64,000 bases of DNA from Pantoea phytobeneficialis (lineage in GTDB: Bacteria > Pseudomonadota > Gammaproteobacteria > Enterobacterales > Enterobacteriaceae): positions 1,997,211 through 2,061,210 of the forward strand of contig NZ_CP024636.1 in the NCBI RefSeq assembly GCF_009728735.1. The letters run 5' to 3'. The position numbers and the translations under genes were made by a program. The notes under the pieces are model-generated. The model saw nothing but the letters and a program-made list of their open reading frames with translations. It was not told where the DNA came from and did no database searches. Positions 1 to 8,879 of the stretch are shown piece after piece; position 1 is the first letter of the stretch, and each line of letters opens with the position of its first letter.

Positions 1-952
1 TCGCCAGTTCAGCCATTTTGGCGCGCACCGCGTTGGAGAGATCGATGGCGTTAGCCCCCGGAGCCTGGAAGATACCGATACCGACCGCATCTTTATTATT
101 AAGCTGTGAACGCAGCGCATAGCTGCCAGAACCCATCTCAATTCGAGCGACATCACGCAGACGTACCAACGAACCATCATCGGCGGTTTTCAGGATGATA
201 TTGCCGAACTGCTGCTCGCTCTCCAGTCGTCCCTGGGTGTTGATCGACAGCAGGAAATCGCTCTCTTTCTTCAACGGTTCTGCGCCGAGCTGCCCGGCAG
301 AAACCTGCACGTTTTGCTCCTGCATCGCCGTCACCACATCCGAGGCGGTCAGGCCACGCGCCGCCACTTTATTAGGATCAAGCCAGACGCGCATCGCATA
401 CTCACCGGCCCCGAAGATCTGAATCTGTCCCACGCCCGGCAGGCGGGCCAGTTCGTCTTTGACCTTCAGGGTGGCGTAGTTACGCAGATAGAGCGAGTCG
501 TACTTACCCTGCGGCGAAAACAGGTGCACCACCAGCGTCAGGGTCGGCGACTGCTTCTGTGTGGTCAGGCCCAGTTGACGCACGGCCTCTGGCAGGCGCG
601 CTTCCGCCTGTGCCACACGGTTCTGCACCTGAACCTGCGCCTGGTCAGGGTCAGTACCCGGACGGAAGGTGACGGTGGTCACCAGCACACCATCGGAACC
701 GGCCACTGATTTCATATACATCATGTTTTCCACCCCGTTGATCGCCTCTTCCAGTGGCGTCGCCACCGAGTCGGCAATCACTTTGGGGTTGGCGCCGGGG
801 TATTCTGCGCGCACCTGCACGCTGGGGGGCACCACATCGGGATATTCACTGATCGGCAGCAACGGAATGGCGATCAGCCCGGTAACAAATATCAAAATCG
901 ACAGCACAGCCGCGAAAATTGGCCGGTCGATAAAAAAGCGGGAGAAATCCAT
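1..952 (-). CDS. oqxB: OqxB-type RND efflux pump, inner-membrane subunit (N-terminal part only)
   Basis: Inner-membrane proton/drug antiporter of an RND tripartite pump that exports drugs such as quinolones together with OqxA and an outer-membrane channel. The first 317 codons are visible; the gene runs off the left edge, so the start is complete and the C-terminus is missing. It begins MDFSRFFIDRPIFAAVLS, the first transmembrane helix of the family, followed by the first periplasmic porter region. The text is very close to my recollection of Klebsiella OqxB. It starts 18 nt after the oqxA stop, so the two are one operon (oqxAB), and rarA lies divergently upstream, as in Klebsiella. Confidence 0.9.
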   Translation of the reverse strand, partial: MDFSRFFIDRPIFAAVLSILIFVTGLIAIPLLPISEYPDVVPPSVQVRAEYPGANPKVIADSVATPLEEAINGVENMMYMKSVAGSDGVLVTTVTFRPGTDPDQAQVQVQNRVAQAEARLPEAVRQLGLTTQKQSPTLTLVVHLFSPQGKYDSLYLRNYATLKVKDELARLPGVGQIQIFGAGEYAMRVWLDPNKVAARGLTASDVVTAMQEQNVQVSAGQLGAEPLKKESDFLLSINTQGRLESEQQFGNIILKTADDGSLVRLRDVARIEMGSGSYALRSQLNNKDAVGIGIFQAPGANAIDLSNAVRAKMAELA

Positions 953-970
953 AACAGGCAGTCTCGATAA

Positions 971-2125
971 TTATTGGGCGGCGCGCATCGCGACCGTTTG
1001 CGCAGTGACCGGCATGCCGGGCATAAACACTTTCTGCAAACCGTTAACGATGACCTTGTCTCCGGGTTTCAGTCCGTTCTGCACCACGCGCAGGCCATTT
1101 GCCAACTCGCCTGGCTGGATGTCACGACGCTGGGCCTTACCGCTGGCATCGACCACGTAGACATACTTACGGTCCTGATCGGTCAGCACCGCTTTATCGT
1201 CAATCAGCAACGCGGTGAAATCGGCGCTACCGGGCAGACGTACGCGGGCAAACAGACCTGGCGTGAACTGACGCTGCTGGTTATCCAGCGTGGCGCGCAT
1301 GCGGATGGTGCCGGTGCTGGCGGTCAACTGGTTATCGAGAAAATCGACTTTGCCCGGATGCGGATAGCCTTGCTCGCCGGTCAGGCCGATTTCCACTGGC
1401 AGCGCACCCCGGTTTTGTCCCTCACGGGCCATCGCCTGATAACGCAGATAGGTAGCTTCATCGACGTCGAAATAGACGTAGACGCGATCCTGCGACACCA
1501 GCGTGGTGAGGACGCTGGCGCTGTCACCGGCGGTTACCAGGTTACCGATAGTGATCATGGCGCGGCTGGCGCGACCATCAATCGGCGCGGTAACGCGGGT
1601 GAAATCGAGATTAAGCTGCGCCATATCCACCGCCGCCTGGGCCGACAGCACGGTAGCCTGTGCCTGGCTGGCCGCTGAACGGCGCTGTTCTGCCTCTTCA
1701 CGCGATACCGCCAGCGTGCCAATCAGTTTTTCGGTACGAGCCGACTCACTGCGTGCCAGCGCCGCCTGACTGCGGGCCTGCGCCAGTTCGGCCTGCGCCT
1801 GCTCCAGCGCCGCGCGATAGGTGCGATCATCAATGGTGAACAGCACCTGGCCTTTTTTCACTTCATCGCCTTCGCGATAATTCACCTGATCGATATAGCC
1901 GGATACGCGCGGTCGCAGCTGCACGCTTTGCACCGCTTCGATACGACCATTAAAACTGTCCCACTGGCTGACTTTCTGCTGTACCACCTGCGCCACACTC
2001 ACTTCAGGCGGTGGCGGTGGGGCGTTTTTCGCCTCACCGCTATCACAGCCGGCCAGCAGGCTTCCCAGCAGCACCATTCCTGACAGGCTTACGCCCAGAC
2101 GAACCCCATATGTCTGCAGATGCAT
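971..2125 (-). CDS. oqxA: OqxA-type periplasmic adaptor (membrane fusion lipoprotein) of RND pump
   Basis: Membrane-fusion protein linking OqxB to an outer-membrane channel. The 384-aa protein has a lipoprotein signal with lipobox LAGC (Cys27), then the split biotinyl-lipoyl and beta-barrel halves (VSGYIDQVNYREGDEVKKG; VTAPIDGRASRA) around a Gln/Ala-rich alpha-helical hairpin at about 100-165. The C-terminal stretch GLQKVFMPGMPV is typical of OqxA as I remember it. First gene of the oqxAB operon. Its promoter must lie in the 297-bp gap shared with divergent rarA, whose product is the known activator of this operon in Klebsiella. Length agrees with the family (about 390 aa). Confidence 0.93.
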   Translation of the reverse strand: MHLQTYGVRLGVSLSGMVLLGSLLAGCDSGEAKNAPPPPPEVSVAQVVQQKVSQWDSFNGRIEAVQSVQLRPRVSGYIDQVNYREGDEVKKGQVLFTIDDRTYRAALEQAQAELAQARSQAALARSESARTEKLIGTLAVSREEAEQRRSAASQAQATVLSAQAAVDMAQLNLDFTRVTAPIDGRASRAMITIGNLVTAGDSASVLTTLVSQDRVYVYFDVDEATYLRYQAMAREGQNRGALPVEIGLTGEQGYPHPGKVDFLDNQLTASTGTIRMRATLDNQQRQFTPGLFARVRLPGSADFTALLIDDKAVLTDQDRKYVYVVDASGKAQRRDIQPGELANGLRVVQNGLKPGDKVIVNGLQKVFMPGMPVTAQTVAMRAAQ

Positions 2126-2422
2126 TGTAGTTATTCCGCGTTAGTCAAAAAATTGAAAGGTCATGTACAAAAAATTTTGCAACTTTGACGGTTGCATTAA
2201 AACGGGATGAGTGTAGGCTTGTGCAAACTGCTTCTGCAAGAATATCTGATACACTTTAAGTGCGGTTTTGATCGCAACGGATCATGCAGGGTAATACCCC
2301 TACGCGAAGTGCGGCATTTAATGCAATAATAAAACTTGCACTAAATGGCATAGTCAGTCACCCTTAAAGTGTAACTGCAACAGATACTGATACTGATCGC
2401 CACGGCGACGGGAGAAAATGGG
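2126..2422. promoter_or_regulatory. Shared oqxAB / rarA divergent promoter region
   Basis: A 297-bp AT-richer gap between the divergent oqxA and rarA starts. It must carry both promoters. Two stretches containing TGCA with A-rich flanks (around 2190-2205 and 2320-2345) loosely resemble half of a mar/rob/rarA box, but neither matches the consensus well enough to call a site. Confidence 0.4.
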
Positions 2423-2770
2423 ATGATGAGCGACGCATTTATTCACGATCTGATCGACTGGATTGATAACAACATTGAAGCACGCCTGGATCTGGACACC
2501 GTAGCAGGGCGTGCCGGTTACTCGAAATGGCACCTGCAACGCATGTTCAAAGAGCACACCGGTTATCCGCTGGGTGAGTACATTCGTGCCAAGAAACTGA
2601 AAAAATCGGCAGACCGGCTGACCACCACTAACGAGCCGATTCTGAACGTGGCGATTTCGCTGGGCTTTGACTCGCAGCAGTCATTCAACCGCAGCTTCAA
2701 ACGTCAGTATGGTGTGGCACCGGGTGCATGGCGTCGTCATGCCGGGCACCAGCCGAGCGTTATGCAGTAA
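2423..2770 (+). CDS. rarA: RarA, AraC-family multidrug-resistance activator
   Basis: Single-domain AraC/XylS activator of 115 aa, the MarA/SoxS/RamA class that has two helix-turn-helix motifs and no ligand domain. HTH1 is around residues 27-48 (AGYSKWHLQRMFKEHTGYP) and HTH2 around 76-99 (ISLGFDSQQSFNRSFKRQYG). It is divergent from oqxAB, the arrangement known for Klebsiella rarA, which activates oqxAB and outer-membrane permeability changes. ATG 2423 is preferred because GGGAGA at 2410-2415 gives 7-nt spacing; ATG 2426 is the alternative. Closest confusable family members are RamA and Rob, but the neighbourhood supports RarA. Confidence 0.9.
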   Translation: MMSDAFIHDLIDWIDNNIEARLDLDTVAGRAGYSKWHLQRMFKEHTGYPLGEYIRAKKLKKSADRLTTTNEPILNVAISLGFDSQQSFNRSFKRQYGVAPGAWRRHAGHQPSVMQ

Positions 2771-2856
2771 ACTCCGCCAGGGCCAGCATCGCTGGCCCGC
2801 GTTTTTCCCGCCTGAAAAGCTGCTATTATCGGCCTCCTGAAACTCAGGAAGTCACT

Positions 2857-3282
2857 ATGTCAAAGAAACTCTGGATTGGATTAATTATCGCGCTGGTCGC
2901 CTCATGGGCCGGACTAAAACCGCATTTCTCCGCTGCACCCAAAACCAATATTGCGCAATTGACCGATGCCGAAACCGTCGCGCGCTGGCTGCAACAACAT
3001 CATAAATTACCGGATCTCTACCTCACTAAAGGTGAAGCACGGCGCCAGGGCTGGAACCCCGGCAAAGGCAACATGTGCGACGTGTTGCCCGGCAGGGCGA
3101 TTGGCGGCGACCGTTTTGCTAACCGTGAGCAGCGGCTGCCACAACAGGCGGGACGCCAATGGTATGAAGCCGACGTCAATTACGATTGCGGCCACCGCGA
3201 TGCCGATCGTCTGCTTTACTCTTCAGATGGCCTGATTTTTCTCACTACCGATCACTATCGCAGCTTTAAGCCGGTGCCCTGA
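2857..3282 (+). CDS. Secreted barnase-type guanyl-specific ribonuclease
   Basis: Extracellular endoribonuclease of the N1/T1 (barnase) family. The 141-aa protein has an N-terminal hydrophobic export segment (about 4-20) and then a domain that aligns closely with Bacillus barnase. The catalytic set is intact: E104 in YEADVNY corresponds to barnase Glu73, R114 and R118 to Arg83 and Arg87, and H133 in TTDHYRSF to His102. Cys74 and Cys111 are additions that could form a disulfide. ATG 2857 has AGGAAG 6-8 nt upstream. The stop overlaps the start of the barstar gene (ATGA), so enzyme and inhibitor are translationally coupled. Roles could be nutrient scavenging from RNA or competition; the sequence does not decide. 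Confidence 0.9.
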   Translation: MSKKLWIGLIIALVASWAGLKPHFSAAPKTNIAQLTDAETVARWLQQHHKLPDLYLTKGEARRQGWNPGKGNMCDVLPGRAIGGDRFANREQRLPQQAGRQWYEADVNYDCGHRDADRLLYSSDGLIFLTTDHYRSFKPVP

Positions 3283-3548
3283 TGATGCTGAACCTGACCT
3301 TTGATTTCCGGCAACTGCCCGACCGCGAGGCGTTTTATGCTGCGCTGGTGCGGCAGAGCCACTGCCCGTTCGCCTTTGGTAACAATCTTGATGCGTTGTG
3401 GGATTGGCTGACAGGCGGTATGGCGCTGCCAGCAACCCTGCATTTGCGCCATGTTGATGAGAGCAACGTGGAATTCGCGCCCGTGCTGGCGCTGCTGGAA
3501 GAGGCGGTGGCGCAGCTCGAGGGTGAACTGCGCCTGGTGCGTGATTAA
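3282..3548 (+). CDS. Barstar-family ribonuclease inhibitor (immunity protein)
   Basis: Cytoplasmic inhibitor of 88 aa (barstar is 89) that protects the producer from barnase before export. The inhibitory helix NNLDALWDWLTGG is conserved, with Asp37 and Asp41 matching barstar Asp35 and Asp39, the residue that plugs the RNase active site. ATG 3282 overlaps the RNase stop by one base; a second ATG follows at 3285. The stop codon overlaps the stop region of the convergent srfC (3545-3548), an unusually tight junction with no room for a terminator. Confidence 0.92.
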   Translation: MMLNLTFDFRQLPDREAFYAALVRQSHCPFAFGNNLDALWDWLTGGMALPATLHLRHVDESNVEFAPVLALLEEAVAQLEGELRLVRD

Positions 3549-5908
3549 GCGTGCAACGCCAGTAGCATCATCGCCAGTGTCTGGCGGGCGGCGGCAGGTA
3601 AATCGCCGCCGCCGGTATAGCCGTTGTTCTCCACAATCACGCTGTTCAGCCCCACCAGCCAGTCGTAGATATAGTAGGCCGTGTGGTTAGCCGGGGCGGC
3701 AGAGAGACGCGTCAGACGTTGGCCGGACGAGAAATTGACGCTCGGGGCGGGTGGACGGGCGAAGATCGTCTGGCCACGATTGACGCGGCTGGCCGGACGT
3801 TCGCTCTCCGGGCGCTGCAAAAAGCCCAGCCAGGCAACAAAGTCCCCCAACACCGTCATCGCGCGGGACACCTGACGATCGGTGCGCGCCTCATGCGCGC
3901 TGGCCTGCGCCTCCGGTTCGTTCAGCGCCGCCTGCAAGGTGTTCAGCATGTTGTGACGGAAGCTGGCGGTAATTAACTCCTCCACCAACAACTCCAGCGT
4001 CGGTTTATCGACGTTGAGCAGCGCCAGCAGACTCCGGCTCTCCGGCAACTGACGCAGATGATCCAGCCACAGGGCGAAGACCAGGTGCGGAAATTGCTGA
4101 TCGCGCTGACCGCCGTGATTGCGCGGTTCTGCCGCTGCCACCGGTTCATCTTTAAACAGATCAAATTCAAAACCGATGCCGAAATAGCTTTGCTCTGCGG
4201 CTGCGCTGGCGACTTTATGCTGCGTGCCGCTGTTGCTCTGGCTCAGCCACAATTGACGCACCGCCTCACGCGACGGTTGTAAACGCTCCAGCAATTCGCC
4301 GTGCAGGCCGGTGCGATGTTGCAGGCATTTCAGTAAGGTGTCGGCAATGCTTTGCTTACGCGCCGCTTGCTCTGGCGTAGCGCTGGCTTCGGTCCAGGGT
4401 TGCAGACGATCCACCAGGGTTTGTTGCAGCGTACTCAGTTGCGACGCCAGACGATCACGGCGCGCATCCGGCTGCATTTCATCCTGCAACCAACTGCCCA
4501 TCCGATCCACTCCGGCGCGATCCAGCGCCAGCATCGACCCCCAGCTCTGACCCGGCTGACCAATCTGGCGTTGTACCGCTTCATCGACGTTGATCTGCTG
4601 ATGACGTGCATCATAAGGGGTGATGGCCCAGATCAGCCGCGGCTTCTCTCCGCTGGCCGGTACCGGTTGATGCAGATGCCACTCGCGCAGCGCCTGGCTG
4701 GCGAGATCGGCGTCCTGACGCTGGCTGGCGGCGGTACAGATCAACAGCAGGTCGATATCCTGACGCGCAGCGTACCAACCCGGCAGCAAGGCGCGTTTCT
4801 GTTCCAGTAAGGTGGCGCGCAGCGCATCTCGCGTTTGCAGACGGTGGCGCTCCTCCTGCTGGCCGCGATCGGCTGGGGTACCCGGCGCGGGCAGCTCCAG
4901 CATATCGGCCTCATCATATAACGCCTGGCGTGGCGTCGAGCTAAGCGGAATGGTGATTTCCAGTGTCAGCAACGCCAGCAGACCCAGGGGCACCTGCTGC
5001 GCTTTACCCACCCGGTTCGCGACCACCGGGCACACCTCAATCATCTCCTGCAAGTCGGCATCGCTGCCAATCAACTTCTCGGCGGGCAGTGACGTGTCAT
5101 CCACCAACAGGCTGAGTGGGGCCATGACCCGTGGGGCATGACGTAACTGATGGCGCAAATGCATCAGGCTGCGCAGGCTTTCGCTTAATGAGTTTTGGCC
5201 CGGCCACAGCAAGGCGAACAACTGTACGCGGTCGTCGACATTCAGCCACGGGGCGAGGCTGATGGCCTGCGGCCAGAAATGACGATCCAGCACCTCGGCG
5301 TGACGGTGATGGCGGCGACTCCACGCCCATAAAGTGACCAACGCATCGCTTTCCAGACCTGGCTGGATGTCACTTTGGCGATGCCGCTGTAAACGTTGTA
5401 GCGCGCTGTCGAGAGCCGTGGTGTCCGGCTGTAATTCCGGGGTGGCGCAGGCCAACATCAGACGGATCAGCTCAACCTCGCTCAGCAATGTCATCTCCAG
5501 CGGCCAGGCGTTGGAGGCCGTTTCGCGCTGGTGACTAAAACGTGTGGCGATGGCGAAATCGAGGTTGCCGGGATTGATATGCTGGAAATAGTTAAAGGTT
5601 TTGTCGCCAGGGGTGGTCATCAACTGTCCCTGGGCATCCCCCACCATCTCGCTCAATAACCAGGCTTTGCCCGCCTGTGACTGACCAAACAACGCCAGCG
5701 TCACGGGGCGCGCGAGCTGGCGCGCCAGCGCGTGGCTCTCCACTCTGGCACGGCGCAGTTGCAGACTCAGGGTGTCGCCTTCCATGCTCAGACGCGTGGA
5801 GTGAGCCTGCTGGTTTTCAACCCAATTCAGAGCACCATCAAGGGTTTCCTGGAGCAGACTGAGACGTTTGGCCAGCGTGGCCAGTGGTTGTTTTTTTGCG
5901 GTTCTCAT
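3545..5908 (-). CDS. srfC: SrfC-family putative virulence protein
   Basis: Third gene of srfABC, annotated in enterics as virulence effectors because srf genes were found as SsrB-regulated in Salmonella; the biochemical role is not established. The 787-aa protein has an N-terminal region, then a P-loop-like segment GQSQAGKAW (75-83) following a hydrophobic strand, suggesting a GTPase-like fold. The Walker A position normally Ser/Thr is Ala82. The rest is a long helical C-terminal region. No signal peptide is seen. Its ATG overlaps the srfB stop, indicating coupled translation. Confidence 0.85.
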   Translation of the reverse strand: MRTAKKQPLATLAKRLSLLQETLDGALNWVENQQAHSTRLSMEGDTLSLQLRRARVESHALARQLARPVTLALFGQSQAGKAWLLSEMVGDAQGQLMTTPGDKTFNYFQHINPGNLDFAIATRFSHQRETASNAWPLEMTLLSEVELIRLMLACATPELQPDTTALDSALQRLQRHRQSDIQPGLESDALVTLWAWSRRHHRHAEVLDRHFWPQAISLAPWLNVDDRVQLFALLWPGQNSLSESLRSLMHLRHQLRHAPRVMAPLSLLVDDTSLPAEKLIGSDADLQEMIEVCPVVANRVGKAQQVPLGLLALLTLEITIPLSSTPRQALYDEADMLELPAPGTPADRGQQEERHRLQTRDALRATLLEQKRALLPGWYAARQDIDLLLICTAASQRQDADLASQALREWHLHQPVPASGEKPRLIWAITPYDARHQQINVDEAVQRQIGQPGQSWGSMLALDRAGVDRMGSWLQDEMQPDARRDRLASQLSTLQQTLVDRLQPWTEASATPEQAARKQSIADTLLKCLQHRTGLHGELLERLQPSREAVRQLWLSQSNSGTQHKVASAAAEQSYFGIGFEFDLFKDEPVAAAEPRNHGGQRDQQFPHLVFALWLDHLRQLPESRSLLALLNVDKPTLELLVEELITASFRHNMLNTLQAALNEPEAQASAHEARTDRQVSRAMTVLGDFVAWLGFLQRPESERPASRVNRGQTIFARPPAPSVNFSSGQRLTRLSAAPANHTAYYIYDWLVGLNSVIVENNGYTGGGDLPAAARQTLAMMLLALHA

Positions 5909-8877
5909 TTTTTGCAGACGCTCCCGCTGTCGATCCAGTATTGCGCATTCGCATTGCCCGTGGCGGAAAGCGTATTCAGTTTCAGGCTCAGTTGTTCCAG
6001 AGGCACGCGGCTGCCGTCGTCGAGACGCGCATCGCTCAGCACCAGACGTTCCGGTCCGGCGTTATCCGGGCCAGGTTGCACCGCCAGCTTGATGCGCAGC
6101 ACGCTTTCCCCGGCGACTTTACGCGCCAGTTGTGGATCGATAATGCTCAGGCTGTAAAGGGGCGATGCGGGCCAGCGATCGTTCTCCAGTTGGCGGAAGC
6201 CAAGGCAGACGTTGCCGCGAATGCGGAAGCTGCTTTTGCGGTCCAGCGCAAAGCTGTGGCTGTCGAGATCGATCTCGCTGTAGCACAGGTTGTCATCGCT
6301 CAGCGCCTGCGTTTCATCCAGCACGCCGAGGTAGCGAATGGTGGAGTAAGGTTCAAAATCACCGGCGCGGAACCAGAAGCTGCTGAGACGCAGATCGAGC
6401 GCCAGCAGACACAGCATGGCACCGACGGCTGCGGTGGATTTCGGGTTATCAATGCGTCCCTGTTTGTTGAACGGATACCAGTCGCTGGTGTGATACCCCT
6501 CCAGCGAAAGAATGCGGCTGCCCGGTAACGGTTGCAGATGACGCACCAGCGCCTGGATGCCAGGGAAGCGTGACGGGCGACCGGTCAGCAGCAGCACGTC
6601 GCATTGATAGAGCGACACCACTTCGCACATGGCGCGCAACGCCGGGATGATCGCCATACGGTGTTGCAGGAACTCGCCATGCAATTGCGCGAGGCTGACC
6701 ACCAGCGGCACCTCCAGCAGATCGAAACGGCTGTCGCCGCCGAGGGTGCGCTGGATTTCACCGTTGATAAATGCCAGCACGGCATTGCTGGGCTTTTGTG
6801 GTACCAGTTCGCCAAACAGCGCGTTGATCTCGCTGTAGCTGTCGAGCGGGTCCCAGTTTTCATAACGTTCCAGCACCGCCTGCGCCAGCGGGATAAACAG
6901 CTGCAACGTCACCTGCTGGCGCAGAGTGGCTTGTCCGTCCATGCGGCTGTCATGGCCGAACAATTTATTCATCAGCGGTTCCGGCAAGGTCAGACCGGCT
7001 TTCTGCAAGCTTTGCTGCAACGCAGGCAGGACCCATAGCTGAATCACATCCAGCAGAATGTCGTCCCCGGCCACCTTGAAGCCTTCGCGGAACAACAGGC
7101 GTGGGGTGATTTTGACGTTATTACCCTGGCCGTCGTCGAGGCGATATTGGGTAATCGCGAGGTCGGTGGTGCCGCCGCCAATATCGATGGAGGCGATGCG
7201 CAGGCTCTTACCCGGCAGTTCATCAGCGTCACGCGGGCGATCCGGGCGGGCCATGCTGGTGAAGAAATCCTCTGCGCGACCGGCAAAGTTGACCTGCGTT
7301 TCGTTGAACAACCACACCATCTGGCCGCAGGTGGCTTCGTCCCACTCCATCTGCACATCCGGCACCGGGCGCAGGCTTTTCGCCAGAGTCGCGGCGGAAA
7401 ACGCGTCTTCGGCCGGATGCCAGCCTTCCGCTTTCCACACCAGCGCGATGGCTTCCTGCATACGACGACGGAAAATTTCCCGTTCCGGTTTTGGCATGGC
7501 CGAGGGCAGCGTAAGGATCACATGACGCAGTTGACGCGGGGCCTGGCTTTGCGGCATGCGCTGACGTTGAGCGACGCTGTTCATCTGCATCATCGCCTGT
7601 GCCAGCAGTTCGCACAGCATAAAGGTCATTAGCGAACTGCGGCTGTAGCTGGCGGAGAACACCGGCAGGCGCTCATCCTCAGCCAGCGCGTGCAGCGGCT
7701 GGCCTTCATCATTCAGCAGCAGGGTAAAGGGCAAGGCGGTCGCCTGGGTTTCATCACCGCTGCCGTTGGCATTGAAACGCCAGCCGGGCTGATAACGGGC
7801 TTCATCCCACAGATAACGACGCGGGCTGGAAAGGCCGGTGCTGCCTTCGGTACCAGCACGCAACAGCGCCAGACGGCTGGCCTCGCGGCCCACACGCGTC
7901 AGCGACGGCCACATAAAGGCATTTTCGCGACCACTCTCCAGCGAGAAATTGGCCTTGCCGAAGCGGGGTTCGGCAAACTCCAGGCGGCTGTCGAACAATT
8001 CGTTATACACCTGATGCGGTTCAGACAGGTCACGCAGTTGCAGCTCATAAGTCTGGCGCAGGCCGTTGCTCTCCTCGGCGTGATCTTCCACCAGGATGCC
8101 GCAGGTGTGTGAGTTGCCAACATCGAGAATGATATCGACATTCACCGCCGGAGATTGCAGCGACGCGGCCTGAATGGCGATCTCCGCCAGATCAAGCTGT
8201 TCGCCCAGCAACTCCAGCACATTGAGGTAATGCGCCTGGTACTCAAACTCGCGCAGCGCCTGCACCAACTCTTGCTCGCGGCGTGATTCCAGTGCGGTAA
8301 CCTGCTGGCTGAAGGTTTCACGCAGCCAGCCATCAACCCAGGTCAGGTCAAGAAATTCACCCAGTTCATAATTATGCCAGGCGAGGGCAAAGCTGACGCC
8401 GTTTTGCGCATCGGCCTGGCTCAGGCCAAGCTGCTCGCCACCGTCGTTCTCCGCCACCAGGCGGGTATCGAAGGCGAGGGTGATACGGTGGGTATTGCCC
8501 GCCGCATCGGGTTGGGACAGGGGAGCCAGACGCAGACGCGCCCAGTTTTCCGGTCCACCAATAAAGCGACGACCACTGGTGCAACGCAACACCGGCAGCG
8601 GTAACCATTGATTCGCCAGCAACGTCAGGGAGTCGGCCAGCGCGATATCCGATTCCGGGCGCACCACTTCCGGTGCGCTGCCATCTTCGGGGTAGAGCAG
8701 AAACTTGCCGCTGTTGCCGTCAATGTTAAGGCGCAGCAGCGGGCCGTTTGCCGTCTGGCGTACAAACTGACGGCGCGCCTGTAATGAAGGCAGACGCAGG
8801 CCGAAGTCGAGAAATTGCACACCGCTATCTTCAATCAGCGTGATTCTTTGTTTGTCATCGATGAGGGGCGCTAACAT
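5905..8877 (-). CDS. srfB: SrfB-family putative virulence protein (actin/Hsp70-like ATPase fold)
   Basis: 990-aa middle protein of srfABC. Two motifs characteristic of the actin/Hsp70/sugar-kinase superfamily are visible: a phosphate-1-like strand (NVDIILDVGNSHTCGIL) near residue 250 and a phosphate-2 motif (IDIGGGTTDLAIT) near 570. This suggests a large ATPase, possibly a partner of the P-loop-like SrfC. No secretion signal is visible. The gene starts 3 nt after the srfA stop and overlaps srfC, so the operon order is srfA-srfB-srfC. The fold assignment is from motif reading; the virulence label is historical. Confidence 0.87.
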   Translation of the reverse strand: MLAPLIDDKQRITLIEDSGVQFLDFGLRLPSLQARRQFVRQTANGPLLRLNIDGNSGKFLLYPEDGSAPEVVRPESDIALADSLTLLANQWLPLPVLRCTSGRRFIGGPENWARLRLAPLSQPDAAGNTHRITLAFDTRLVAENDGGEQLGLSQADAQNGVSFALAWHNYELGEFLDLTWVDGWLRETFSQQVTALESRREQELVQALREFEYQAHYLNVLELLGEQLDLAEIAIQAASLQSPAVNVDIILDVGNSHTCGILVEDHAEESNGLRQTYELQLRDLSEPHQVYNELFDSRLEFAEPRFGKANFSLESGRENAFMWPSLTRVGREASRLALLRAGTEGSTGLSSPRRYLWDEARYQPGWRFNANGSGDETQATALPFTLLLNDEGQPLHALAEDERLPVFSASYSRSSLMTFMLCELLAQAMMQMNSVAQRQRMPQSQAPRQLRHVILTLPSAMPKPEREIFRRRMQEAIALVWKAEGWHPAEDAFSAATLAKSLRPVPDVQMEWDEATCGQMVWLFNETQVNFAGRAEDFFTSMARPDRPRDADELPGKSLRIASIDIGGGTTDLAITQYRLDDGQGNNVKITPRLLFREGFKVAGDDILLDVIQLWVLPALQQSLQKAGLTLPEPLMNKLFGHDSRMDGQATLRQQVTLQLFIPLAQAVLERYENWDPLDSYSEINALFGELVPQKPSNAVLAFINGEIQRTLGGDSRFDLLEVPLVVSLAQLHGEFLQHRMAIIPALRAMCEVVSLYQCDVLLLTGRPSRFPGIQALVRHLQPLPGSRILSLEGYHTSDWYPFNKQGRIDNPKSTAAVGAMLCLLALDLRLSSFWFRAGDFEPYSTIRYLGVLDETQALSDDNLCYSEIDLDSHSFALDRKSSFRIRGNVCLGFRQLENDRWPASPLYSLSIIDPQLARKVAGESVLRIKLAVQPGPDNAGPERLVLSDARLDDGSRVPLEQLSLKLNTLSATGNANAQYWIDSGSVCKK

Positions 8878-8879
8878 GG

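Noticed and set aside
2126..2422. A defined mar/rarA box
   Set aside because: Best candidates match only half the consensus, so no site was placed.
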